Below the pieces are notes generated by a model. It did not search any database, was not told the DNA's origin, and saw only the letters and a list, made by a program, of their open reading frames with translations. Made by a program: the position numbers and the translations under genes. Below, piece by piece: positions 28,028 through 36,977 of a stretch of 64,000 nt of DNA (position 1 is the stretch's first letter; each line of letters starts with the position of its first letter). This stretch comes from Caulobacter sp. CCUG 60055 (lineage in GTDB: Bacteria; Pseudomonadota; Alphaproteobacteria; Caulobacterales; Caulobacteraceae): NCBI RefSeq assembly GCF_022750545.1, contig NZ_PUIC01000001.1:558001-622000 (forward strand), given 5' to 3'.

Positions 28028-28246
28028 TCAGCTGCGCAGTTCTTCCTTCTCCGCGTCGGTGCGCGGAAGGGGCGCGGCCGGCTTTTGCGCCGCCGGCGTT
28101 TCTTCCTCGGTCTTGAGGCCGTCCTTGAATGCGCGGATGCCCTTGGCGGCGTCGCCCATGATGCCCGACAACTTGCCGCGCCCGCCGAACAGCAGCAGCA
28201 CGACGACGGCGACGACAACCCAATGTAGGGGACCAAAGGTTCCCAT
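28028..28246 (-). CDS. tatA: Sec-independent translocase subunit TatA
   Basis: A 72-residue TatA, the pore-forming subunit. It begins [36 protein letters not shown], giving a single short transmembrane helix, the FG hinge and an amphipathic helix, then an acidic tail. First of tatA-tatB-tatC. A 131-base spacer separates it from scpB and may carry its own promoter. Confidence 0.94.
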   Translation of the reverse strand: MGTFGPLHWVVVAVVVLLLFGGRGKLSGIMGDAAKGIRAFKDGLKTEEETPAAQKPAAPLPRTDAEKEELRS

Positions 28247-28377
28247 GGAACTCTCTCCTGAGGCCGGTCGGCCGGTCGCAAGTTCGCGTCGCGGCCCGGT
28301 TCAACACGTTAAGTCGCAGTATAGGCGATCGTGCGGCGGGACGCCAAGGATGCTGTCGCCGAACGCTCCGACGACGG

Positions 28378-29034
28378 TCAGTCCGCCCCGCCCTCTCCTT
28401 CCGCCCCCAGGAAGTCCTGGTGGAATTCGGGCTCGTCGCCCTCCTCCAGCGGGTCCTCGTCGTCGACCGGAGCGGCCGGATTGGGCACGCTGAAGTCGGA
28501 GGGCAGGTCGAGGTCGAGCAGGCCCATGGCCCGCATCTCCAGCGCCCCGGGAAGATCGGCGAGGCTGGACAGGCCGTAGTGCTCGAGAAAGGCGTCGGTG
28601 GTGCCCAGGGTCACAGGCCGGCCCGGGGTGCGGCGGCGGCCGCGCAGCCGCACTAGCCCCAGCTCCAGCAGCACGTCCAGCGTGCCCCGGCTGGCCTGGA
28701 CGCCGCGAATAGCCTCGATCTCGGCCCGGGTCACCGGCTGATGATAGGCGATGATGGCCAGCGTCTCCTGCGCGGCCTTGGACAGGCGGCGCGGCTCCTC
28801 ACGCTCCTCGGTCATCAGGAAGGCCAGATCGTCGGCGGTCTGAAAACGCCAGCGGTCGGCGACGCAGGCCAGCCGCACGCCGCGTTCGGCGTAGGCCTGC
28901 TTCAGCCCGGCCAGCGCCGCTCCGACATCCGCCCCCTCGGGCAGCCGACGCGCCAGATCGGCGGCGCTCAGGGGTTCGGCCGCCGCAAACAGCAGCGCCT
29001 CGATCATCCGCTCGACCTGGACCCGCCCGCTCAC
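28378..29034 (-). CDS. scpB: Segregation and condensation protein B
   Basis: A 218-residue ScpB, kleisin-associated winged-helix partner of ScpA and SMC in chromosome condensation. Motifs: VERMIEALLFAAAEPLS at the start, LSKAAQETLAIIAYHQPVTRAEIEAIRGV near residue 95 and RGRRRTPGRPVTLGTTDAFLEHYGL. The C-terminal ~45 residues are strongly acidic. Start is GTG at 29034, overlapping the scpA stop (GTGA). A much longer same-frame reading back to 30057 is a shadow of scpA and nagZ. Confidence 0.93.
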   Translation of the reverse strand: MSGRVQVERMIEALLFAAAEPLSAADLARRLPEGADVGAALAGLKQAYAERGVRLACVADRWRFQTADDLAFLMTEEREEPRRLSKAAQETLAIIAYHQPVTRAEIEAIRGVQASRGTLDVLLELGLVRLRGRRRTPGRPVTLGTTDAFLEHYGLSSLADLPGALEMRAMGLLDLDLPSDFSVPNPAAPVDDEDPLEEGDEPEFHQDFLGAEGEGGAD

Positions 29035-29858
29035 GCCGTCGCCTCGCCGCCGGCGCGGGCGCGGGCGCGCAGATAGACCTCGGCGAAGTGTTCGAGCTGA
29101 CGCGCCTCCAGCGCGCCCTCCTTCACCAGCTCCAGGCTGGCCGACAGGGTCGAGGCGACATAGGAGGCCCGCGACGGCCCGCCGGTCTCGGCCGCCGGCG
29201 CGAAGGGCGCAATGGCCTGCAGGGCGGTCCAGCCGCCCAGTTCGGGCAGCTTGCCGCGCAGGCGGGCGCGGGCCTCCTCCAGGGGATAGGCCTCGGGAGG
29301 GCGCGGTTGATAGTGGCGGGCGTGGTCGCGCTTGCGCTGGCCGATATAGGCCTGCATCAGCGCGTAGAGATTGGCGTCGAACCGCGTCGACGACACGATC
29401 CGCACCGCCTCGGGATCGCCCCGCACGAAGACGTCTCGCTTGAGCTGAGGGCCGTCGCGCAGCGCGTCCGCGGCGCGGCGCATAGCGTCGAGCTTGGCCA
29501 GGCGGAAGGCCAACTGGGCGGCGACCTCCTCGGCCGGCGGCTCCTCGGCCGGCAGCTTCTCGGGCTTGGGCAGCAGCAGGCGCGACTTCAGATAGGCCAG
29601 CCACGACGCCATCACCAGATAATCGGCCGCCAGCGAGAAACGCAGCCGCCGGGCCTGGTGGACGAAGGCCAGGTACTGCTCGGCCAGTTTCAGCACCGAC
29701 AGCTTGAGCAGGTCGACCTTCTGGCTGCGGGCCAGGGCCAGGAGCACGTGCAGGGGCCCTTCGTAACCGTCGATGTCGACGATCAGCGCCTCGCCGTCCT
29801 CGGCCGCCTCGGTGGCGGCCTCGAAGTCGAGCTGCGGCTGGAAGGGCTTCTGGCTCAC
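29031..29858 (-). CDS. scpA: Segregation and condensation protein A
   Basis: A 275-residue kleisin ScpA that bridges SMC heads. Family markers include YEGPLHVLLALARSQKVDLLKLSVLKLAEQYL near residue 35, ADYLVMASWLAYLKSRLLLPKP and a C-terminal winged helix ending EHFAEVYL. ATG overlaps the nagZ stop by 4 bases, and scpB follows with another overlap. Confidence 0.95.
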   Translation of the reverse strand: MSQKPFQPQLDFEAATEAAEDGEALIVDIDGYEGPLHVLLALARSQKVDLLKLSVLKLAEQYLAFVHQARRLRFSLAADYLVMASWLAYLKSRLLLPKPEKLPAEEPPAEEVAAQLAFRLAKLDAMRRAADALRDGPQLKRDVFVRGDPEAVRIVSSTRFDANLYALMQAYIGQRKRDHARHYQPRPPEAYPLEEARARLRGKLPELGGWTALQAIAPFAPAAETGGPSRASYVASTLSASLELVKEGALEARQLEHFAEVYLRARARAGGEATA

Positions 29859-30877
29859 GCGAACGCCGCCTCGAACCGGGCGCGCCCGGCCTCGACGTCG
29901 AACGGCTCGGGCTCGCGGGCGAGCCGGCCCAGGGCGGCGGCGGCGCGGCGGCGGGCCTGGCCCGCCAGCGGCTTGCAGCCTTCGAGCACGGCGCGCATCT
30001 CGGCCATGTCGCCGTTGCAGTGCAGGACGACGTCGCAGCCGGCCGCCAGCGACGCACGGGCGCGGTCGGCGAACGAGCCGGCCAGGGCCTTCATCGACAG
30101 GTCGTCGCTCATCAGCAGGCCGTCGAAGCCGAGCGCGCCGCGGATCACCGTCCGCACCGCCTTGCGCGACGTGGTCGCCGGCCGCTGGCGGTCGATGGCC
30201 GTGTAGACGACGTGGGCGGTCATCGCCATCGGCATGTCGGACAGAGCGCGGAAGGGCGCGAAATCCCAGGCGTCGAGCGCGTCGTAGGGGGCGTCCACCA
30301 CCGGCAGGGCCAGGTGGCTGTCGGCCGTCGCCCGGCCATGGCCCGGGATGTGCTTGATCACCGGCAGGACGCCGCCGGCGATCAGGCCCTCGGCGGCGGC
30401 CCGGCCCAGCACGGCCACCGTCGCCGGGTCCTCGCCATAGGCGCGGTCGCCGATCACGTCGTGGGCGCCGGGCTGGGGCACGTCGAGCACCGGCACGCAG
30501 TCGGCGTTGACGCCCAGGGCGTGCAGGTCGTGGGCCAGCAGGCGTCCGCCCAGGCGGGCGATCTCGCGCCGCGTCAGGGGATCGTTCCCCGCCAGCGCGC
30601 CATAGGCCCGGCCCGGCGGGTATTTAGGCCAGTGCGGCGGGCCCAGCCGCTGCACGCGGCCGCCCTCCTGGTCGATCAGCACCGGCGCGTCCGGGCGGCC
30701 GACGCAGTCGCGCAGCGCGGCGACGAGGTCCCGCACCTGGGCGGGCGTCTCGACGTTGCGCTTGAACAGGATGAAGCCCCAGGGAGCCGCGTCGCGGAAG
30801 AAGGCCTGCTCGTCGGCGGTCAGGACCGTCCCCGAGCAGCCCAGTATGCAGGCCGACGTCACACGCGCACCGCTCAC
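29855..30877 (-). CDS. nagZ: Beta-N-acetylhexosaminidase (NagZ)
   Basis: A 340-residue cytoplasmic glycoside hydrolase family 3 enzyme that removes GlcNAc from anhydro-muropeptides in wall recycling. Motifs: FILFKRNVETPAQV, IDQEGGRVQRL near residue 93, the general acid/base loop KHIPGHGRATADSH and nucleophile segment LMSDDLSMKAL. Length matches E. coli NagZ (341). Lies between the SPOR gene (7 bases upstream) and scpA. In wall-recycling biology its product feeds AmpR-type beta-lactamase induction, but no such genes are in the window. Confidence 0.95.
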   Translation of the reverse strand: MSGARVTSACILGCSGTVLTADEQAFFRDAAPWGFILFKRNVETPAQVRDLVAALRDCVGRPDAPVLIDQEGGRVQRLGPPHWPKYPPGRAYGALAGNDPLTRREIARLGGRLLAHDLHALGVNADCVPVLDVPQPGAHDVIGDRAYGEDPATVAVLGRAAAEGLIAGGVLPVIKHIPGHGRATADSHLALPVVDAPYDALDAWDFAPFRALSDMPMAMTAHVVYTAIDRQRPATTSRKAVRTVIRGALGFDGLLMSDDLSMKALAGSFADRARASLAAGCDVVLHCNGDMAEMRAVLEGCKPLAGQARRRAAAALGRLAREPEPFDVEAGRARFEAAFA

Positions 30878-30884
30878 CCCGACC

Positions 30885-31715
30885 TCAGCCCTTCACGATG
30901 CAGGTCTTGCCGACGAACTTCAGCGACTCGCAGAAGGCCACGGCGTCGGCGTGGTTGGCGAAGCCGCCGACGAAGGTGCGGTAGAAGGTGGAGCCGTCCT
31001 TGTCGATGGTCTCGACCCGCTTGGTCTTGCCGGCCATCTGGCCCGGCAGGACCTTGGCGACGTCGTTCCAGCCCTTGTCGGCCAGGGCCGCCGAGGAGAA
31101 GGCGCCGATCTGCACCACCGACGCGCCCGAAGCCGGCTTGGCCGCCGGCGCGGCGGTCTTGGCCGGGGTCGCGGCGGCGGTCGCGGGCTTGGGCGCGGCC
31201 TCGGCCGTCTTCACCGGCGGCGTGGCCGCGGCGGTCGCCGGCGCCGGCTTGGCGGCGGGCGGCGCGGCGGGCGGCTCGGCCGCGGCGGTCTGGGCCGGGC
31301 GCAGCGGCTGGGCCTGGATCGGCGTGGTCGGCTGGGCGGCGGGGACCACCGGCGCGGGGGCCGGACGGGCCATCGGCTGCTCGGGCGGCGGCGCGAAGTT
31401 CGGCGCGGCGGCCTGGGGCGTTCCGTTGTCGTTATAGACCTGAAGCCCGGCGGTCGGCTCGGACGGCTGGGCCGAAGGCGGCGCAGCGGACTTCATCGAC
31501 GCCACCGGCGCGCCCACCGGCTGGGGCTGGTCGCCGGCGTGGCGGACCCCAGAGCGGTAGAACAGCACCAGGGCCACCACCAGCACCGCCAGCACCAGGC
31601 CGCTGAGGATCAGCGTCATGGGCACGGGGCGGCGGCCGTCGCGCGACTGGCGCGCGTCGAACGACAGGGGGGCGTCGGCGTGGGGCGTATAGGCGCCGCG
31701 GTCTTGGTCGGTCAT
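30885..31715 (-). CDS. SPOR-domain membrane protein
   Basis: A 276-residue bitopic protein: short cytoplasmic N-terminus, one transmembrane helix (about residues 33-52, LILSGLVLAVLVVALVLFY), a long Ala/Pro-rich periplasmic linker and a C-terminal SPOR domain (GASVVQIGAFSSAALADKGWNDVAKVL to CIVKG). SPOR domains bind denuded glycan strands at the septum, so a division-site location is expected. Neighbours nagZ and scpAB are the usual partners in alphaproteobacteria. First gene of the minus-strand block here. Confidence 0.9.
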   Translation of the reverse strand: MTDQDRGAYTPHADAPLSFDARQSRDGRRPVPMTLILSGLVLAVLVVALVLFYRSGVRHAGDQPQPVGAPVASMKSAAPPSAQPSEPTAGLQVYNDNGTPQAAAPNFAPPPEQPMARPAPAPVVPAAQPTTPIQAQPLRPAQTAAAEPPAAPPAAKPAPATAAATPPVKTAEAAPKPATAAATPAKTAAPAAKPASGASVVQIGAFSSAALADKGWNDVAKVLPGQMAGKTKRVETIDKDGSTFYRTFVGGFANHADAVAFCESLKFVGKTCIVKG

Positions 31716-32023
31716 GAGCGAAAGCTCCTTGGGCCGGCGGAGGCCCGAACATGCTGGTGCGGAGGCGAGGCGAATCGCTGCTCCGATTCGATTGAGTTTA
31801 GCGAAGCCGGCCCGGCGCTCGAAGCGTCCTGGCGAGGTTTCGGCGGTCCTTCGGACCGGGGGCCGTCCAGGCGGGTCTGCGGCGGCCCGGCCGGGCTATA
31901 GGAGATCGTCGGCCGGATGGCCATGGCGGCGTTGACGGGCGCTTCCGATTTCCGGTCCCTCCGTTATGGTCCCCACCGGATTGCGGCGTTTCGCCGCTTA
32001 GAACGATTTAGGGGGAACAGAAC
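31716..32023. other. Intergenic region between SPOR gene and amidohydrolase
   Basis: 308 bases without a supported gene. It holds a 7-bp inverted repeat (CGAATCG/CGATTCG, 31771-31790, 6-base spacer) on the SPOR-gene side, and a GCGGCG-TTT-CGCCGC hairpin (31983-31997) followed by GGGGGAAC as ribosome site on the amidohydrolase side. The two divergent promoters must lie here, but I could not define them. Confidence 0.5.
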
Positions 32024-33364
32024 ATGCCGACCATGTCGAGATTTGGACGCCGGGCCGCCGTCGCGGCCTCCAGCGTGGCGCTGGCCTTCGCGGCGGCGGG
32101 CTCGGCCAGCGCCAAGGACGTGGTGATCCACGCTGGACGACTGATCGACGGCGTGTCCAAGACCCCGCGCGAAAAGGTGTCGATCCTCGTCCGCGACGAC
32201 CGCGTCGTCGAGATCCAGCCCGGCTTCACCACCCCGGCCGGGGCCGAGGTCGTCGATCTCTCGCAGGCGACGGTGCTGCCCGGCCTGATCGACTGCCACG
32301 ACCACATCACCGGCCAGTTCACCGGCAAGAACCCCATCGCCGAGGCGGTGACGACCACGCCGTTCGATTCGGCGTTCGGTTCGGTCAACTACACCCGTCG
32401 CACCCTGCAGGCCGGCTTCACCTCGATCCGCGACGTCGGGGCCAATCCCGACGTGGTCATCGCCCTGAAGAAGGCCATCAACGCCGGCGAGATTCCCGGT
32501 CCGCGCCTGTTCGTGGCCGGCCCGCCCCTGGGCCCCACCGGCGGCCACGGCGACGCCGCCAACGGCCTGGACCCCGAGCTGTCGCACCCGCACTGGGGCG
32601 ACAACCTGATCGACAGCCCCGAGGCCGCCCGTCGCGAGGTGCGCGCCCTGCGCCGCCAGGGCGCCGACCTGATCAAGATCATGCCGTCGGGCGGCGTGCT
32701 GTCGATCGGCGACGACCCGAACCTGCAATTGATGACCGACGACGAGATCAAGGCCGTGGTCGACACCGCCCATTCGCTGGGCATGAAGGTCGCCGCCCAC
32801 GCCCACGGCAAGCAGGCCATCGACCGCGCGGTCTCGCTCGGGGTCGACTCCATCGAGCACGGCAGCTTCGCCGACGCCGAGTCCTACAAGCTGTTCAAAC
32901 AACACGGGACCTACCTCGTCCCCACCCTGCTCGTCGCCAAGACGGTCTACGACATCGCCAAGACCCACCCCGAGCAGCTCAACCCCTCGTCCGCCGCCAA
33001 GGCCATCGCCGTGACGCCGCGCATCCAGAAGAACCTGGGCGAGGCCTACAAGGCCGGGGTCAAGATCGCCTTCGGCACCGACCAGGGGTTGGCGCCGCAT
33101 GGGACCAACGGCAAGGAGTTCGCCCTGATGGTCCAGGCCGGCATGACGCCGATCGACGCCATCTGGGCCGCCACTGCCAACGCCGCCGACCTGATCGGCG
33201 ACGCCCAGGACATCGGCTCGGTCCAGGCCGGCCGCTACGCCGACATCATCGCCGTGACGGGCGATCCGCTGAAGGACGTCACCGAACTGGAGCGGGTGTC
33301 GTTCGTGATGAAAGGCGGCGTCGTCTACAAGGCGGGCGGCAAGCCGGTCGCCGTGCAGCAGTAG
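32024..33364 (+). CDS. Exported amidohydrolase (Xaa-Pro/Xaa-Arg dipeptidase-like)
   Basis: A 446-residue metal-dependent hydrolase of the amidohydrolase superfamily, subgroup of secreted dipeptidases. The N-terminal MSRFGRRAAVAASSVALAF is an export signal ending SASA near residue 30. Metal ligands visible: DCHDH (His92, His94), Lys218 in LIKIMPSGG (bridging carboxylated Lys), AAHAHG, SIEHGSF and FGTDQG. Known Caulobacter relatives cleave dipeptides with C-terminal Arg/Lys; the substrate here is inferred. It occupies the position between dgt and the SPOR gene where argS lies in many relatives, on the opposite strand. Confidence 0.85.
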   Translation: MPTMSRFGRRAAVAASSVALAFAAAGSASAKDVVIHAGRLIDGVSKTPREKVSILVRDDRVVEIQPGFTTPAGAEVVDLSQATVLPGLIDCHDHITGQFTGKNPIAEAVTTTPFDSAFGSVNYTRRTLQAGFTSIRDVGANPDVVIALKKAINAGEIPGPRLFVAGPPLGPTGGHGDAANGLDPELSHPHWGDNLIDSPEAARREVRALRRQGADLIKIMPSGGVLSIGDDPNLQLMTDDEIKAVVDTAHSLGMKVAAHAHGKQAIDRAVSLGVDSIEHGSFADAESYKLFKQHGTYLVPTLLVAKTVYDIAKTHPEQLNPSSAAKAIAVTPRIQKNLGEAYKAGVKIAFGTDQGLAPHGTNGKEFALMVQAGMTPIDAIWAATANAADLIGDAQDIGSVQAGRYADIIAVTGDPLKDVTELERVSFVMKGGVVYKAGGKPVAVQQ

Positions 33365-33387
33365 GCGCGAGCGGTAAGCGCCTCCGG

Positions 33388-33414
33388 AGGCCGCCTGGCG
33401 CGTCCAGGCGGCCT
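33388..33414. terminator. Bidirectional hairpin between amidohydrolase and dgt
   Basis: Perfect 11-bp arms AGGCCGCCTGG (33388-33398) and CCAGGCGGCCT (33404-33414) around CGCGT lie between converging stops, overlapping the first base of the dgt stop codon complement. No T tract, but stem strength and location favour a shared terminator. Confidence 0.6.
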
Positions 33415-34607
33415 CAGCCGTTCCAGAGCTCCAGGTTGAACAGCTTGCGATGCTCCTCGATCGCGAAGCGGTCGGTCATGCCGGCGATGTAGTCGCAGAC
33501 CAGCCGGGCGCGGCCGGCCTGGTCGCGGTTCTGGGACATGTCGTACCACTCGGTCGGCAGCACCTCGGGCTCGTTCATGAACAGGTGGAACATCTCCGAA
33601 AGGATGCGGCGCGCCTGGCTGCGCGTGCGGTTGACCCGGAAATGGCGGTACATCCGCTGGTGCAGGAAGTAGCGCAGCTTGGCCAACTCCTCGGCCATGT
33701 CGGCCGAGAACGCCACCAGGGCCTTGCCCAGCATGCGCACGTCCTCGGCCGTCGCCACGCCGCCCTCGGCGGCCCGGCGCTGGGTCTCGGCCATGACGTC
33801 GTCGACCATGGTCCCGATCATCCGGCGCACGGATTCGAGCCGCAGCATGCGGTCGTCCAGTTCGGGCCGCTCGGCCTTGAGGGCGCGCAGGATCGGGCCG
33901 ATCAGCGCCACGTCCATCAGCTCGTCGATGCGGAAGATGCCGGCCTGCAGCCCGTCATCGACGTCGTGGTTGTTATAGGCGATGTCGTCGGCCAGGGCGG
34001 CCACCTGGGCCTCCGCCGACGCCCAGGTGCCCAGGCGCAGGTCGTATTTCCCATTGAACTCGACGATCGAGCACCAGGACGGGCGGTCCAGCTTATCAGT
34101 CACCGGACCGTTGTGCTTGATGACGCCCTCCAGGGTCTCCCAGGTCAGGTTCAGGCCGTCGAAATCGGGATAGCGCCGCTCCAGCTTGGTGACGACGCGG
34201 AAGGTCTGGACGTTGTGGTCGAAGCCGCCGAACGGGCGCATGCATTCGTCCAGTTCGTCCTCGCCGGCGTGACCGAAGGGCGGATGGCCGAGATCGTGGG
34301 CCAGGGCCACCGCCTCGGCCAGATCGTCGTCCAGCCCCAGGGCGAAGGCGATCGAGCGGGCGATCTGGGCGACCTCCAGCGAATGGGTCAGGCGCGTGCG
34401 GAAGTGGTCGCCCTCGTGGGCGACGAACACCTGGGTCTTCTCCTTCAGGCGGCGGAAGGCCTGGGAATGGATCAGCCGGTCGCGGTCGCGGGCGAAGGGC
34501 GTGCGGGTGCGGCTCTCCGGCTCGGCGAACAGCCGCCCCTTGGAGCGGGTGGGGTCTTCGGCCCAGGAAGCGCGGGCCGGCGGCTGGAAAATCGGAGCGG
34601 ACGCCAT
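33414..34607 (-). CDS. dgt: Deoxyguanosinetriphosphate triphosphohydrolase-like protein
   Basis: A 397-residue HD-domain dNTPase that cleaves dNTPs to nucleoside and tripolyphosphate. HD ligands appear in [15 protein letters not shown] and [20 protein letters not shown]; the N-terminal [30 protein letters not shown] is conserved. ATG at 34607 begins the homology; a 7-residue upstream extension lacks it. It is divergent from erpA with only 86 bases between the starts, a pairing common in alphaproteobacteria. Confidence 0.92.
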   Translation of the reverse strand: MASAPIFQPPARASWAEDPTRSKGRLFAEPESRTRTPFARDRDRLIHSQAFRRLKEKTQVFVAHEGDHFRTRLTHSLEVAQIARSIAFALGLDDDLAEAVALAHDLGHPPFGHAGEDELDECMRPFGGFDHNVQTFRVVTKLERRYPDFDGLNLTWETLEGVIKHNGPVTDKLDRPSWCSIVEFNGKYDLRLGTWASAEAQVAALADDIAYNNHDVDDGLQAGIFRIDELMDVALIGPILRALKAERPELDDRMLRLESVRRMIGTMVDDVMAETQRRAAEGGVATAEDVRMLGKALVAFSADMAEELAKLRYFLHQRMYRHFRVNRTRSQARRILSEMFHLFMNEPEVLPTEWYDMSQNRDQAGRARLVCDYIAGMTDRFAIEEHRKLFNLELWNG

Positions 34608-34693
34608 GCGCTTTTCCTTGCAACCCAAGTCGTGACCACTTCCTTAGCGGAGCGGCCGCCCTCATATAGGACGAACCCGAGTTGTCCACAGCC

Positions 34694-35026
34694 ATGACCG
34701 ACCCCGCCGTAACCCTTTCCGAAACCGCCGCCCGCCGCTTGCGCGACATTTCCGCCGCCGAGGGCCGTCCCGTCATGCTCCGCGTCGCCGTCGACGGCGG
34801 CGGCTGCTCGGGCTTCCAATACCGGTTCGACCTGGTCGAAACGGCCGAGGACGACGACCTGCGCATCGAGCGCGACGGTTCGGCCGCCCTGGTCGACGAG
34901 ATCTCCCTGGCCCTGCTCAAGGGCTCGGAGATCGATTTCGTCGACGACCTGACCGGGGCCGAATTCAAGGTGCGCAACCCCAACGCCCGCTCCAGCTGCG
35001 GTTGCGGCGTGAGCTTTTCCATCTAG
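34694..35026 (+). CDS. erpA: Iron-sulfur cluster insertion protein ErpA
   Basis: A 110-residue A-type Fe-S carrier. The three invariant cysteines are Cys38 (GGGCSGFQY) and Cys102/Cys104 (SSCGCGVSF). Delivers clusters to apoproteins in the cytoplasm. ATG at 34694 is preferred to a TTG at 34682. Followed by an unrelated exported hydrolase 35 bases later. Confidence 0.93.
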   Translation: MTDPAVTLSETAARRLRDISAAEGRPVMLRVAVDGGGCSGFQYRFDLVETAEDDDLRIERDGSAALVDEISLALLKGSEIDFVDDLTGAEFKVRNPNARSSCGCGVSFSI

Positions 35027-35061
35027 GATCGAGACGGCTTCTGCTGACGGGAGGGTCAAGC

Positions 35062-36036
35062 GTGGGCGTTCTTGGACGTGCGTGCGGGGCGGCTCTCGCC
35101 CTGGTCCTGACCGGGTTCGCCGCACGGGCGGCCGACCGCGAGGCGACCATCGACGCCGGCGCCGGCGCCCAGTTGCACGGGGCCCTGCGGGTTCCGGACG
35201 GCTGGACGGGCGGCCCGGCCGTGCTGATGGTCCCTGGCTCCGGCGCCCCGGACCGCGACGGCAACACCGCGGCCGCCGGCTTCTTCGGCAACAATCTCAA
35301 GCTGCTGGCCGACGGACTGGAGGCGGCGGGCGTGGCCTCGCTGCGCATCGACAAGCGTTGCATCGCCGAAAGCGCCCTCGCCTGCCCTGGCGAAGAAAAG
35401 CTGACCATCGGGCTCTACGCCGACGACGCGGCCGCCTGGGCGCGCTTCCTGGCGGCCCAGCCCAAGGTGTCCTGCGTGGTGCTGCTGGGCCACTCCGAGG
35501 GCGCGCTGGTCGTCGCCCTGGCGGCGGCCAAGGTGAAGACCTGCGGCGTGGTGTCGGTGTCCGGCGTCGGGCGCAACCTCGCCGACGTCATCGAGGAACA
35601 GGTGCGCAACGCCGGCGCGCCGACGACTGTCCAGGCCAAGATCCACGAGATCGACGGCGAGCTGCGGGCCGGCCGGCCGGTCAAGGATGCGCCGCCCGCC
35701 CTGGCCGGACTGTTCCGCCCGTCGGTGCAACCCTTCGTCATCTCGGAATACGCCGTCGATCCGGCCGCCGCCTTCGCGGCCTTCAAGGGCCCGGCCCTCA
35801 TCGTCCAGGGCTCGACCGACCTGCAAGTGTCGGTCGACGACGCCCGGCGACTGGCGGCGGCCCGCCCCGGCGCCAAGCTGGTGGTGGTCGAGGGGGCCAA
35901 TCACGTGCTGAAGAGCGCGCCCCTCGATCGCGCCGCCAACCTGGCCACCTATCGCGACGTCGGCCTGCCCCTGGCGCCCGGCGTGCTCGACCCCATCGTC
36001 GCCTTCGTCAAGGCCGAGGCGAAACCCGCCGCGTAG
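35062..36036 (+). CDS. Exported alpha/beta hydrolase
   Basis: A 324-residue alpha/beta hydrolase with a Sec signal (about residues 1-22, ACGAALALVLTGFAARA). The oxyanion region VLMVPGSGAPDRDGN, nucleophile elbow LLGHSEGALV (Ser in GHSEG), acid in IVQGSTDLQVS and His in VVEGANHVLK make a complete triad. Such proteins are annotated as serine aminopeptidase/esterase-like; substrate unknown. GTG at 35062 follows GGGAGGG at ideal spacing and gives an intact signal peptide, whereas the upstream extension overlaps erpA. Confidence 0.83.
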   Translation: MGVLGRACGAALALVLTGFAARAADREATIDAGAGAQLHGALRVPDGWTGGPAVLMVPGSGAPDRDGNTAAAGFFGNNLKLLADGLEAAGVASLRIDKRCIAESALACPGEEKLTIGLYADDAAAWARFLAAQPKVSCVVLLGHSEGALVVALAAAKVKTCGVVSVSGVGRNLADVIEEQVRNAGAPTTVQAKIHEIDGELRAGRPVKDAPPALAGLFRPSVQPFVISEYAVDPAAAFAAFKGPALIVQGSTDLQVSVDDARRLAAARPGAKLVVVEGANHVLKSAPLDRAANLATYRDVGLPLAPGVLDPIVAFVKAEAKPAA

Positions 36037-36122
36037 ACCCGGCGCCTAGACCGGGCGCCTTGAGCAAACCGACGACGCGCTCTAGCGTCCCCGCGCCTGC
36101 TGTCGCCGGGCGGGAGTCTTCG

Positions 36123-36914
36123 ATGCGCATCGCCACCTGGAACGTCAATTCGGTCAACGCCCGGCTGGAGACCGTGCTGCAATGGTTCCGCGACGCCCAG
36201 CCGGACGTCGCCGCCCTGCAGGAGATCAAGTGCGTCGACGAGAAGTTCCCGAGCGAAGCCTTTGAATCCCTGGGCTACAACGTCGCCGTCCACGGCCAGA
36301 AGACCTATAACGGCGTCGCCCTGCTCTCGAAGCATCCGCTGGAGGACGTCCGCAGGGGCTTGCCGCCGCTGACGCCCGAGGACGAGGCCGACGAGCAGGC
36401 CCGCTACATCGAGGCCGTGGTCTCCGGCCCCAGGCCCGTGCGGGTCTGCGGCATCTACCTGCCCAACGGCAATCCGATCGGAACCGAGAAGTTCAACTAC
36501 AAGCTGGCCTGGATGGCTCGCCTCAAGGCTCACGCGCGGACGCTGCTGGCCTATGAGGAGCCCCTGGCGATCATCGGCGACTACAACGTCATCCCCGAGC
36601 CCGAGGACGTCGACAAGCCGGAGGCGTGGCTGGGCGACGCCCTGTTCCAGCCGGAAAGCCGGGCGGCCTTCCGATCGCTGCAATGGCTGGGCCTGACCGA
36701 CGCCTACATGCAGGCCGACGGCGCGCCGGGCGGCTACACCTTCTGGGACTATCAGGCCGGGGCCTGGCCGCGAAACCACGGCATCCGCATCGACCACCTG
36801 CTGCTGTCGGCCCAGGCCGCCGACCGCCTGCGCGGCTGCGAGATCCACCGCGACGTCCGCGGCTGGGACAAGCCGTCCGACCACGTGCCGGTGGTGATCG
36901 ACCTCGACCTCTGA
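36123..36914 (+). CDS. xthA: Exodeoxyribonuclease III
   Basis: A 263-residue AP endonuclease/3'-exonuclease of the ExoIII family for base excision repair. Active-site motifs: MRIATWNVNSVNAR (Asn7), ALQEIK (Glu34), YLPNGNP, IIGDYNVIPEPEDV, and the C-terminal RIDHLLLS and SDHVPVV with catalytic Asp-His. ATG at 36123 is the standard start. Same-strand longer frames are shadows of the preceding gene. Confidence 0.95.
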   Translation: MRIATWNVNSVNARLETVLQWFRDAQPDVAALQEIKCVDEKFPSEAFESLGYNVAVHGQKTYNGVALLSKHPLEDVRRGLPPLTPEDEADEQARYIEAVVSGPRPVRVCGIYLPNGNPIGTEKFNYKLAWMARLKAHARTLLAYEEPLAIIGDYNVIPEPEDVDKPEAWLGDALFQPESRAAFRSLQWLGLTDAYMQADGAPGGYTFWDYQAGAWPRNHGIRIDHLLLSAQAADRLRGCEIHRDVRGWDKPSDHVPVVIDLDL

Positions 36915-36977
36915 CGCCGCCCCCGCCCGGCGATCGGCGTCGCGCGCCCGACGCCGAATCTTGATACCGTCGGCGCG

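Noticed and set aside
28378-30057. A 559-codon reading starting far upstream of scpB
   Set aside because: Its first 340 codons overlap scpA and nagZ in another frame and resemble shadow composition; only the last 218 codons are ScpB.
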